Notes under the pieces: model-generated
What the model was told of the DNA's origin: nothing
Seen by the model: only the letters and a program-made list of their open reading frames with translations
Databases searched by the model: none
Part shown: piece by piece, positions 37,501-44,800 of the stretch
Position numbering within the stretch: position 1 is the first letter of the stretch
Layout: the number at the start of each line of letters is the position of its first letter
DNA from: a virus
Virus record (IMG/VR): IMGVR_UViG_3300034418_008669
Span: 1 to 48,171 of that record
Length of the DNA: 48,171 nucleotides
Strand: one strand, 5' to 3'
Translations under genes and position numbers: made by a program

Positions 37501-38356
37501 TAGAGTTTTCTTTAAAGATATAGACTCTGGAGTAGTGGAGTTTCACTCTGTTACTAATATGAAAAATATAGAAGACGAGGATAAAAAAGAATACAAGAAT
37601 CTTATCTCTACTATTTTAAAGTCTCACGGTATAAAGTTTAATTTTGGAGCTCATACAATTACTAACCCAACTGTACTTAAAATTAATGGTGGAAAAGGTG
37701 CTGGAACATATAGAATAAGTAAAACTATTTCTTTCCACCCTACTCTAAAAGGTCATTTTGTAGTAAGAGATTTTATTAATAACACTCAGCTTACTTACAA
37801 AGGTTATTTTACAAATAATATAGATGAAAGTATAGAAAATGCAAAATTAGTTGAAGATTCTACTAAAGATGTTTTGGATTTCGAGTTAGATTCTGTATCT
37901 TCGCAGTATGTTAGGACTAGACAATTTGGTTACAACGAGAAAGTGTTGCCTTATATGTGGTCTATTGATAATGTGTTAAAGTATTCTGAACCTGCAGTGA
38001 CAGAAGAGACTTCTACAACTGAAGGAGGAAGTGCTTCAGGAACTGATTATGCATCTTTAGCAGACCAATTCTTAAAAGAAAATGAAGTGAAAAAATCTGA
38101 AGAAAAACCAGCACAACAAGATAGTGAGGTTGAGACATCTTCTACACCTGCTACTAAAATAGATAGAAATTCTCCTGAGGCTAGAAATTTATTTAGTAAA
38201 TTGTCAGGTAAATATTCTAAAGTATTAGTTGAGAATAATATTTTTGAATCAACAAATAATCCTATGCAAAAACAACGAAAATTAATGGACTGGGCAGATA
38301 GTTTAGGGCTGTCTCCTCGAGAAGTTGAAGAAGAAATAACAAAATGTTTTAAATAA
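25511..38356 (+). CDS. Giant virion RNA polymerase fusion (4281 aa) with zincin-like domain
   Basis: The catalytic signature is GADFDID with D3191, D3193 and D3195, preceded at ~40 residues by V-R3152-I-P3154-T, equivalent to the RxPTLHR ... NADFDGD arrangement of multisubunit RNA polymerases. This is the double-psi-barrel site shown for the phi14:2 virion polymerase. Upstream: hydrophobic segments near residues 80-110 and 160-185 (GFTIGAGLSMVATSGAAYAG), a long coiled-coil region (~600-970), a Pro/Ala/Lys linker at ~1505-1525, an acidic linker at ~1600-1637 and a zincin motif H1694-E-A-F-H1698. A Ser/Thr/Glu-rich linker at ~4160-4217 precedes a small C-terminal helical domain. It would be packaged, injected and used to transcribe early genes. 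The N-terminal ~1700 residues look like a separate cargo protein fused to the polymerase. Confidence 0.85.
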   Translation: MSKLFDLLKNTKGYEGLILNPSSKFEKSWFEGSAGQYTGSMSIDEQNTFLQKGIDWNPSNLGYSQDQRALAQTAAEKWGRATLQMGTLAASTFFDSTIGTAFAIGESLINWDANKIVDNSFSTLMSKWQKSVEKNNPLYYTREERDTPWYQRLGTANFWADTIYKNMGFTIGAGLSMVATSGAAYAGLTKAFSKRLAGQLGKALAKNGGKVTDDLVKKYAEYGVKNGDDLFKLGQQQPKIAADILKELETTSKTLSGINLASQGAGLVGSAVGEGRIEAIHGKEEFYNELISQGYTAEDAERLSTQKANVQFGMNVGLLSISNFVQFKTLLKPLTKGTSIDKILGPNSVVGGLKNQAKDKLGLGLIKGSTKTGYELAENNLKRKTVTALRVLGNPLMEFNEEMQQGVIDNYSSEILLRANDGEGLSFTNDIIGQYLQSAVDTYTDFDHAWEEGIAGLFTGMVGSPNVSKVFGASGPLWAGGVMETVSEIKQERAQAGEQVTALNKIIESSSFKNLYKGAVIHSSYENDIERNEANQEDVSLAVNTTAQLVNDIITFAEAGKLDDFKETIAVFENSTGAEIRESLLINPKALDAKAESSELIDPNKNKTDAQLEKEAKERARYVSNKIDQISELKTQLENKLGYLKNADTISRELITNAIVVEELNKKAIDITNDLIKNTLAPIYRDVFNSEYQGETNREINNSALKLKVNDAYVSIMPQDIVDVLVDNIDTNTAELTDEQYKNNVEENVKQKVADLFLMEKKDLEKLLKKEDTKDLDNSEKAAIKAYRAMSKAIEAIEKSKEGKKELNNLLTIRNVNVDLMLEYQEISKDLEAHDKKIDQQQENINNAKEAMEQNPEASSLDEAGVLNWFKERRQKVENNTSLAKAAKLLLLKNIYEKAIELLNNLNTATSKANAKKLSEELKRIKEELSKLRKEEKDNKNKFYIGNSKLAEIYDKYLTEEQKAAAQKAIHAFLYELTDSERSNVVSIKLGEEVELTDSEWEHPKFKIKAGNRLGRRVEVYIDFSKILGDNPAKAQGQVLIGGLLDPNRFEHKKGGTLDLTDKNLLALIQNEKNPLVDPETFEFTPEGEAFVANYLALNDIWETSKKELEKTGDVSRVEKYLTKVLNLQHSGFSTIYDKSEQPLLRDKYEPTTHGIDLGFGQTIYVTNKSETVVYAWREGSDTPQKLDKKADAEELNKLSIFLSTTSIKGNKVKTRKSSLIGSMTNKSDSNQLRGVIKLGNSYHIPFLQVPYVAKTEEETVEAIYNGILEKITDLFSRKGDELVSLSDTEVTVNGAPVGVVVSGKDERLSFVKIRLAVDNKNWKDNVASKRLANIQFRASYKEKNSSTYQNKTATNVFVNGKSSKLMAVNTPSGVKIMYVANELLGEKVNGKVTSFDEEVQYNNILNELSKESSSLIIDLGDINNLEDYNTVFKQHLKVLQSLIAGNKENPGYEVELTDFERVTEETYEVDKMSISSDLRNELQIKPTSTQYKKGKKKHSELQKQAAKPAAKPQPEVKSEPPVKKGDDGPVASIQKILDTVMANLDADNNENVIKGLELLSSFTEFLDRTGFIVNNTQSSETLDEIIDTVGELVDFKRTKPAEASEEESKKDEDKQSDTTSEEIEVADDDEPPFTTEGFGEFETREEAAQRLSEILGIPVRRLENVLKGGNALGMFFNSVIYLKDKINSSVKYHEAFHAVFRMYLSEEEQAYYYKEAAKKFGKPTAQQLKDLKDIISGELGRPAKISNKELSLLWLEEQMSDDFAKEAIKKDVKKQKLAEAKGLKRLYLLFLDLIDKVMSSGLSTLYNDIYNGDFKNAQPKANSVIRKNPAFKVYGSNVKRKGTDGVVRPDYIFLNNRMSNIVVSGIAQMLYESAKTNSTNKLSVKSFDEAYDEMVKKLDPSSYDINDVTNKVAYIESKGKFKDYQFLLSLDTIKEEIRKDVSMKLKLYDTQIEDDIDEDDGDFVRFQKSIWETGGFGTLSKRMKTYLGFTQAYADIYGLGLPEKDIYKFSIDPFQTYQYLERNLVGTPKPQLLDKFRILATADNVSKDVYNNLVKDIADELNMTVALVEDLIEARNISELENSPLFNDFISTFYKIKGNMYMVEMDPKTRTTSMYHSNSKGVDDTQVQEWSNEHTNILEGQSDRKEYVLSKVLEIKQILEKPVNTSKELSKKALDIKKVYKDLGINLELNYIKWSLLNRDGSKLIKEDAFLNNFYNTYKGSIESIFAVEGKESVTPFHDLINTVASSGNTINSVAGLFTKSEKDQNVKDVNIIGMSKRVARYNAVFNPHLTESTFLNAEGKQIYDKIYPSYIYEQLMKLNKILSEEDNYVQLLELLDNNDLEGIQTFYTDTMDSYMDMYEIQMLSEMLRYNPMFSSEQYRENPEFAKYVFSKLDFAVHDGLVQRDTKALFKRKDSANSFKRLDDTAAELFSMALFSDTESKTIEYKNPTTGEVIKQKLRWVHLGQNEGKSTVLSVLMPADIYITESKKSPIFLNETGAQEMFSLLSHEIASIKRVRKEVEILNGDDEVKKSKIKYSPDYHGKIDETTGLIDINTARGNKFFNFPAEFEDLLSKDTFDLDTKLDNENTVKEQLDQYLSQEYSQYEKDLIDSGLMNSEYKSDTIPMSYIGNGQVNLSKLREYFVTDFLNSFKFNLYIHGNYAAKFKNHENVIKRNAELIANGPSMHVGNVKYAIVESQEELISAFEAIRHGVDKELIDSDKQKPVDSTDAQSIGTVSFLKKYLRALGKVTNTVEKVLTKIDKGLDLVTPLSSQELKTLETNNATLQPKKIVQGDMFSYIKTSLHTLTISQVAKLKQTDITEEELLEAWKNKKYDVIFNNIFEPLPGKEVLYDLLQKQYRQELDFITFDSAVKTFKSNINKVDNGRVDLSLVQELSSSTIREQVNTDGFKVEVVDSSQKSQLIWTEQDQMMTAYFMDQETNPTELQKAFLQIQQERIKQGLEEIKIPSLFNIDIDGNLVDPNWEQLMSSMRASMEQSTEDPLMSILFQGLQGETPKYSMDLPVIQKKYQAMYLSFLSKKVLAHKKAGNKYTLVSDFGIKVQHNSKVITEEEFNKLSEKDKSKVIFVNGEYHLVTKTLGNKTRGNVEHRLRHRVWDDTLNAYVSEVIVSEKVLNKFGLKKGDVIRPEILLQLGVRIPTQDKHSMVVMKIVDTVPSYMGNMIHLPFEVVKLSGADFDIDSLFATAFEWYVNDLQEQVIYGDYLKEKTIDKALEKAHSEYLQYLHEKNVKDNDRYKELFESIRNNLANEYKKELEYLSVSKTFKALMEGNETMFDTLSEFFLQNAEKAQSVGLRKLLKLNERAKELALQQNELYISPAQFSKKYKGQVRDNLKNYKGKNFSEIKGLNQKETNNLLHRLETQLASNEGNKKIAATPASMTIIKDLRTRLENEGKVSVESGKNSFSRNFKRRSRRNILVGAENIGPAALFNILFQKLRQANFSGGSYFKGNGFRSDTVLSLETKKEVRINDVISALLSNMTDNANEQDAAVFNLTPSILNIVLSEIGQGVSPEIMLTAAAQEMVAELNNIKSILDSNIKTKKAEEYSKIIKDSKDKKVAMRSIIINSFLSKKGFSKNEIGAFESKGFDSKVIENTNEFYEKLISILNVEEGSISKEEMLENYSIQLAVVDAFLNAQDFSTDFVTPMAQLSSLIKGFKSSFEEIQLEEPLKTLGLEVVKKDPEKNTNDINNFVIKEIKESEESGPSEILNLFTNTLLGQEVKAAAALLENSDSFFISKSRFFKSIVNTVTQGFKENYMRFADNAFKVNEAVVSRLMGSHLNLNPEVLFDKSIKVTIDKLREEYPNNKFLKYLLVKPIKFETSNRTMYDVEIDSWTSSNPSFVAELMAELSIIGRNKKGDKDIDSLFPKLISYLMVKNGLTFQNGSYVRYIDPYFLTKTNDRLIKLKDYLSTLNPYGVGKAEIETLLGMPMQQFEYETSLMFSLMKSNEFNLNFIDNATAFKIIKEATDRIEELSTDISEDNKKNSRVFFKDIDSGVVEFHSVTNMKNIEDEDKKEYKNLISTILKSHGIKFNFGAHTITNPTVLKINGGKGAGTYRISKTISFHPTLKGHFVVRDFINNTQLTYKGYFTNNIDESIENAKLVEDSTKDVLDFELDSVSSQYVRTRQFGYNEKVLPYMWSIDNVLKYSEPAVTEETSTTEGGSASGTDYASLADQFLKENEVKKSEEKPAQQDSEVETSSTPATKIDRNSPEARNLFSKLSGKYSKVLVENNIFESTNNPMQKQRKLMDWADSLGLSPREVEEEITKCFK

Positions 38357-38362
38357 AATAAA

Positions 38363-38851
38363 ATGGAAAATAAATTATTAAACGAAAAAATAATAGATGT
38401 AGTAAATCATCGCATAAATCAAGAAGAGTATAGTTCTAGATTGTATAAATATATGTCTCTATGGTTAAAGACTAAAGGATATGCTAATACATCTGATTTA
38501 TATAATAAATATGCAAAAGAAGAAAGAGCACATGCAGAATGGGCAATAGATTATTTGACTAACTATAACATTACTCCTAATTTAAAACCTATTCAATCTC
38601 CTGTAATGGAATTTACTTGCTGTGGAGATGTATTAGAAAAAACTTTAGAGCATGAATTAGAAATTACTAGACAATGTGAAAAGTTGTATGAATTAGCTAC
38701 AGTACTTAAGAAACCTTCTTTGCAAGAACTAGCATTAAGATTCTGTAAAGAACAAGATGAAGAAATTGGTAAAGCCCTAGATTTATTAGACCAATATAAA
38801 CTAACTTCTGATATGTTAGTTTTCGACCACTATGTAGAAAAATACTTATAA
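38363..38851 (+). CDS. Ferritin (bacterial FtnA-type, complete ferroxidase centre)
   Basis: 162 residues, the size of a ferritin subunit. By residue matching to E. coli FtnA (recalled): E21 (E17), Y28 (Y24), E53 and E54 (E49, E50), H57 (H53), E98 (E94), E130 (E126), Q131 (Q127) and E134 (E130), so A, B and C iron-site ligands are all kept. Family landmarks: QEEYSSRLYKYMSLW, KEERAHAEWAIDYL and KEQDEEIGK. Extra cysteines (C86, C87, C105, C128) are unusual. Ferritins oxidise Fe(II) and store it in a 24-mer shell. The gene is 6 nt after the RNA polymerase gene and 3 nt before the polyvalent giant, so it is translated with late cargo genes. Whether the product is packaged or acts in the infected cell is unknown. 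Confidence 0.9.
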   Translation: MENKLLNEKIIDVVNHRINQEEYSSRLYKYMSLWLKTKGYANTSDLYNKYAKEERAHAEWAIDYLTNYNITPNLKPIQSPVMEFTCCGDVLEKTLEHELEITRQCEKLYELATVLKKPSLQELALRFCKEQDEEIGKALDLLDQYKLTSDMLVFDHYVEKYL

Positions 38852-38854
38852 AAA

Positions 38855-41800
38855 ATGAGTTGTATAAACAGAAATTTACAGGAATACAAGGATTTAAAAA
38901 ATTCTTTAGGTTCTAATGATTTAGAGCTTAACTTAATTATTAAGAAGTTTAATAAAGTAACAGGTAATGAAGAAACCTACTTACCTAAAGCTTCTGAACT
39001 TAAAGAATTTAAAGATAGTCAAAAGTTTAAATCCCAGACTTTTTCAGAGGTTAGGTCTAGAAATATTAATGAACAAATTAATACGCAATATCAAAAAGGA
39101 TACATCAATGATAATTTAAAAGAATCTGAATTTGGTATTAGAGATTTAGCTGCAAGAATGGCTGCTAGAATTGGTGGAGAAGTTAGATTTGAATCTGATT
39201 TAACTAAAGATTATGCAGGATATAATGAAGGTAAAACTTCTGTAATCAATTTAGCTAAAGCTACTTTAGATACTCCTATACATGAAATAGTGGGACACCC
39301 TACTATTAGAGCTATTAAAAAGGATTCTTCTGAATTATACCAAAACTTATTAAAAGAACTTGAAATAGGTTATGGTAAAGAAGTATTAGATAGAGTTAAG
39401 GAAACTTACACTATTAAAGAAAATACAAAACGTGTAGGTAAAAGATATGGATCTTACACTATTATTTCGGAGGATAGTGATGGTTTTCAGTTATTTTCAG
39501 GGTTTTTTGATACTAAAGAAGAAGCTGAAAAAGAGTTAGCTAAATATAGCAATGATGAATATACATTAGAAGAGCAGCAAGAAGAAGCATTAGTACAATT
39601 ATTAGGTGAATTAACAGCAGGTAAAATAAAAGAAACTAAAGAAAATAAAAATCTTATTAGCTTACTTAGACAGTTGTTGAAACAAATGACTGAATATATG
39701 AGAAGTTTATTTAGCTCTAAAGAAATAGAAATAGATAAATTATCTGCTGATATGACATTAAATGATTTAGCTAATTTACTTGCTTATACCGATAGTAAGA
39801 TTATACTTCCTGGAAGCAGAGTTGAATATACTACACCTGATGGAATTAAACATGCTACATATCAAGAAGCTAGTAATCATATTAGTAAGCTGTTTAAAGA
39901 AAGTAAAGATGTTGATCTAAGTGATGTTAAGATTAATAGTAAAGCACCATTAGACCCTATTACAAATAAACCTATAAAACATATTAGTAGTCAATGGGAT
40001 ACTGAAGTAAAAGGTATAATTTTAACTGTTACTTTTATAGATAATACTAAAAGTCAAAAAATATACGAACAATTAACAAGCGACCAAATTGATTTTTATA
40101 ATTCTTTAATGTCTGATGCTGGCATTAATAGTATTGATAATTTCATAGAAAAAAATAAACCTTTTGAACAATCTAAAGAAATAATAGAAACTTGGAAAAA
40201 AGAGAACAATATTGTTTATAATCCTGAAGAAGTTTATTCAAGAGGACAAGGGTTTTATTCTGCTATTGGTGCTTTTAGTGCTTTAGAATTAGATTTATTA
40301 TTACAAAACTTATTACAACATATTGAAGATAATAAAAAAGCTGGAGGTAAATTTTCTATATCAGCCTTTACTAAACCTATTGATGAAAGAGTAGCACACT
40401 TAGAGAAAGAAGCTTCTGTAAGATTTGCAATATATCCTAAGTCAGAAGATATATTATGGGCTGCAACTGGTGATGTCTATAGTGGAAGTGTTTGGGATGC
40501 TGGTGAAAAAGTGTCTAAAGATAAAAAATCTGAGTTACTTGGAGTATCTCATACTAAAGCACCTGCTCTTCATAATATCTCTAAAGTAAGTCCTAATCTG
40601 ACTGATATTATAAACGAAAAAAGTCATGGGCATAATGAATTAGGTATTGAATTAACTAATACTAATTTTAGACTAGAGTATGATGTAGATGTACCTTATG
40701 AAATTAAAAAACTTGTTAATTCTATTAATAGCATATTAGATACAAAATATGGTAAGCTAGTTAAACCTGAGATTAGTAAAAATACTGGAATACGTAAAAA
40801 AACATTTACTGTTATCTTGAATGATAACGAGTTAAGGACAACAAATACTTTAGAAGAAGCTGAAGTTTACATTGATTTTATGGCGACGGCTTATGGAATA
40901 AGTAAAGATTCCTATACTATTCAAGAGAGTTATGTTATAGAAAGCTATGAAGGTGTTGAACCAACTAAAACTAAAGAAAATACTACAAGTATTGAGAGTG
41001 TTAAGAGTGAACTACTAAATAAACCAAATAAAGAAAATTTAATTTTACCTGAAGAAGGATTTAAAGTTAAAAATGGTTTTGTTACTAAATTGGAAGATAA
41101 GTGGCTATGGGAAGAAGAGTCTGGAAATCCTCATATACTGTCTCGTAATGAAGCATTAGATATGTATTATGAAAGTATAGATGATAGTAAAAAAGAATAC
41201 ACAGAACAAGCATTAATTAATACTAAAATAGCAAGACTTAAAGAAGTAGCTAAAAAATACCCTAGAAGTTTAATTAGTAGTAAAGTAATTAGCGAAGGAA
41301 GAAGTAGTGAAAGACAATTTCAGAAACCTGCTCAAACAAAAAAGAGATCAGATGCTAGAGTTAATCTAAAATCTTTTAATAGTGATACTGAAGTACTTAA
41401 AGGAGAGAGTGAGAAGATAGGGCAGGAACCTACAGAGCTTACTCTTAGACAAGTACTAGACCAAGTTAATAAAGGAGCTAGTCCAATAGTTAAGTATGTT
41501 TTAAAGCTTATTCAAAAACATATTCCAGAAGGTCTTACTATAGTAGTACAAGATGATGTTGTAGAAAATGACGAAGATGGTAATCCTATTTCTGTAAATG
41601 GAGTTTATGATGGAGCTAGAAATGTAATTAGAGTTTCTAGGCAAGCAACAAACTTAGAAAGTACTTTACTACATGAATTAATTCACGCAGGAACTGTCAG
41701 AATATTCAAAGCATACAGAGAAAACCCTTCAATGTTTAAAGGAAAAGAGTATGCAAATATAATGAGATTTATGTCTCTTTGGGAGAGGGTTAGAAAACAA

Positions 41801-44800
41801 GCAATTAAAGATGGTGTAGAGTTAGGACAAGCTGCAGAGAGCGTAGAAGAATTTGTCACTGCTTTATATACAAACAAAGAAGTACAAGAGTATTTAGCTG
41901 GTATTAAACCTGAGATAGAAAATAACAATAATGAGAGCTGGTTAACAAAACTTATAAATAGTTTATTAGATATATTAGGGTTTTCAAATGAGTCTTCAGC
42001 TCTAAGAGAAGCTGTAAAGCTAAGTGGTTTGATGTTAGGTACTATGGTTACTGACACTAGACAAGTAGTAATTTCTGAAAGATATAATGAACTTTCTCAA
42101 GAGGATTATAATATATTAACTTCTCAATTTACAGGAGAAAACATAACTAAAGAACAAAAAGAAGTAGCTAGTAAATTAATGCTAGAAAGTAAATCTTTTT
42201 CTTTGACAGATGATGGCGTTAATTATTCTGATAAATCTGGGAATTTGTACAAAAGAGTATCCAACTGGATACAAGAGACTTTTCCAGATTATGCTTTTGA
42301 AGATACCAACAATGACTACACTAAAAATAGAAGTTGGGGTAATCAAATAGATGAGATTTTAACTGCTGTTATTTTAGAGAAAGAACTAGATGAAGATTTA
42401 AAAAATATTATTAGAAGTAAAGCAGAGACTTATGAAGATGGTGCTCTAATCAAAGATGAAGTAATAGAGAAAGTATATGATTACTTTAATGGCTGGGTTC
42501 AGGAGAAAAAAGAGCAAGGATATATTGTATTACCTCAAATGACTATTGGTAACCCAGATGTAGAGGGGGGAGGAGTAGCAGGTACTTTAGATGTTGCTTT
42601 AGTAGATGAAAAAGGAGTTTTACATATAGTAGATTTAAAGAGCTCTATAAACTCAGTGCATGGAGATAAATATACTTCTTATAAGATTAGTAAGAAGAAG
42701 AGACATACTGCTTCTATGAGTTCTTATAAAGGATTAGCTCACTCTTTAGGAATTCAAGTATCTCCTAAGCTTGATATTTTACCAGTAAAATTAGATAACT
42801 TAGATGAACAAGGAGAAGACTTGGGAGAAGTTCAAGATGTGGAATTTGAAGATATAGTACAACTTACTCCTAACTTAAACTTTGTAAGACCTTTAGCTGT
42901 ACAAACTTCTGAGAAAAGTACTTTTAGAGAAGATGCTAGATACAACTCTTTAATGGAGAAAATCCTAGTGACTTTAAAGAATAAAGCTATAGAGCTTAAG
43001 AACTCAGGAAAGACTGATTTCTTTGTAGAAGAGTTAATAGATAGACTACAGACTATGGAACCTTTATTAGCTGTAGAGGCATTTGTTGATGATGCCTTTA
43101 CTCAATTTGAGGGGGAAGAAGGTAAATTTTATGGATATTCTGATAGCATCAAATTTTTGATTAAAAGTAAAGATTCTATAGAAGAAAAGTTAAAAAGAGC
43201 AGAAGAGTTGCAGTCTACTATGTATCTTTATGATAAAGTATTTGACGAAATAAAAGAGATATATGATAGATTAGTAATGGAAGAAGCAATTGAAGTATTT
43301 GAAGGAAGTACTTTGGATAAGCTTAACCAGTTAATTATTAAGTCTACTACTGAAAAGAATAACATAAACAATTTATTAGTAGATTTACAAGCTCAAGTAC
43401 TAGCTGATGCTAGTCCTCAATCTGCTGAACTTTCTGCAGCAGTAAAAGAGCAGATAAAAAAACTAAAGAAACAATTAGAAGCTGCTCAAGGAGTATATGA
43501 ACAAAGTAAAAAAGATGGTAAACCTCAAAGAGTATTAGTTCGTCAAAAAAATAAGATAACTAATTTGAAAAATCTAATAGAAAAATTAGGTGATCAAAGT
43601 GGTTTAGATGCTAAAGATTTCAAAAAAGAATTATTATACGGAGCAGAGCAAGATATTGATTTTGTGGATTTATGGGTTAGACCTTTTATACAATCTCCTA
43701 GCAAAGTACTAGCCAATTTTACTAGAAAAATAAAGCAGGCATTTGAAAGAGCTAGGATAACTAGCTGGGAAGCAAGTATGGATTTTACAAAAGGATTTGA
43801 AAAGTTCAGAGACTACCAGAAATCTTTAGGTATTAGTCAAGGTAATGTGGCTGAGTTTAATAAAAAGTTCTACAAAGTAGTAGGAAAACATTATAGCTAT
43901 GTATCAAATATTGATTTTGAAAAATATAGATTAGCTAGAAATGAACTCTATGAAACTCTAAAACAAATGGAAGAGATTGGGGCTACTCAAGATGAGATTT
44001 CTTCTGTAAGAAAGTCTTGGTATAAAAATAATACTACTAACCTTCCTATGCAAGATGTAACTGTAACTAATCCTATTACTAAAGAAACAGTAGTAATGAT
44101 AAAAGGTTTAGAAACAATCAGAGCAGAAAGACTTGAAATATTTAGAGGTAATGAGCAAAAGACTGATAGATGGATGAGAGCAGCTGCAGCTAAAGGTGAG
44201 TTGTCTATGCCTAATGCAAATTTTAAAGATAACACTATAGATAATTTTACTGCTCAAGAAAAAGAGTATTATGATTTATTAATGTATTACCATTTTTCTG
44301 CTTTACAAAATTATCCAGAAGTAAATCTATCTACTTCTTTTAAAGTACCTTCAATTGCTAAGGTATCTAATGACAGAGTTAGGGAGAATGGAATAGTAAA
44401 TTATCTTAAATATAAATTTAGTAGTTCTTATCAAGAAGTTTCAGAAGATATAGAAATGTATGGTGCAAAGAATAAAGTTATACCTTTGACCTATATGCAA
44501 CCTATGGATATAGAAGATGTATCTTTAGATTTAGGAGCTTCTACTATGAGATTTTATGATGCTTCTTTACAATATAAAGCTAGAGTAGAATTAAAATCTT
44601 TAGGAGATTCTTTACTTAGAACTGTGCAGAAAACAAAACCAAATGAAACTGGTACTGCAGGAAAAGTATTAAGTAGAGCAGCTAAAGCATTAGGAATGGA
44701 AATACCTGATAAAAAAGAAGGCCAAAGTAATATAGAATTTGCTTTAACAGAATTAATAGCTCACCATATATACGGCAAGAACAGCAAAAGAGAAATAATT

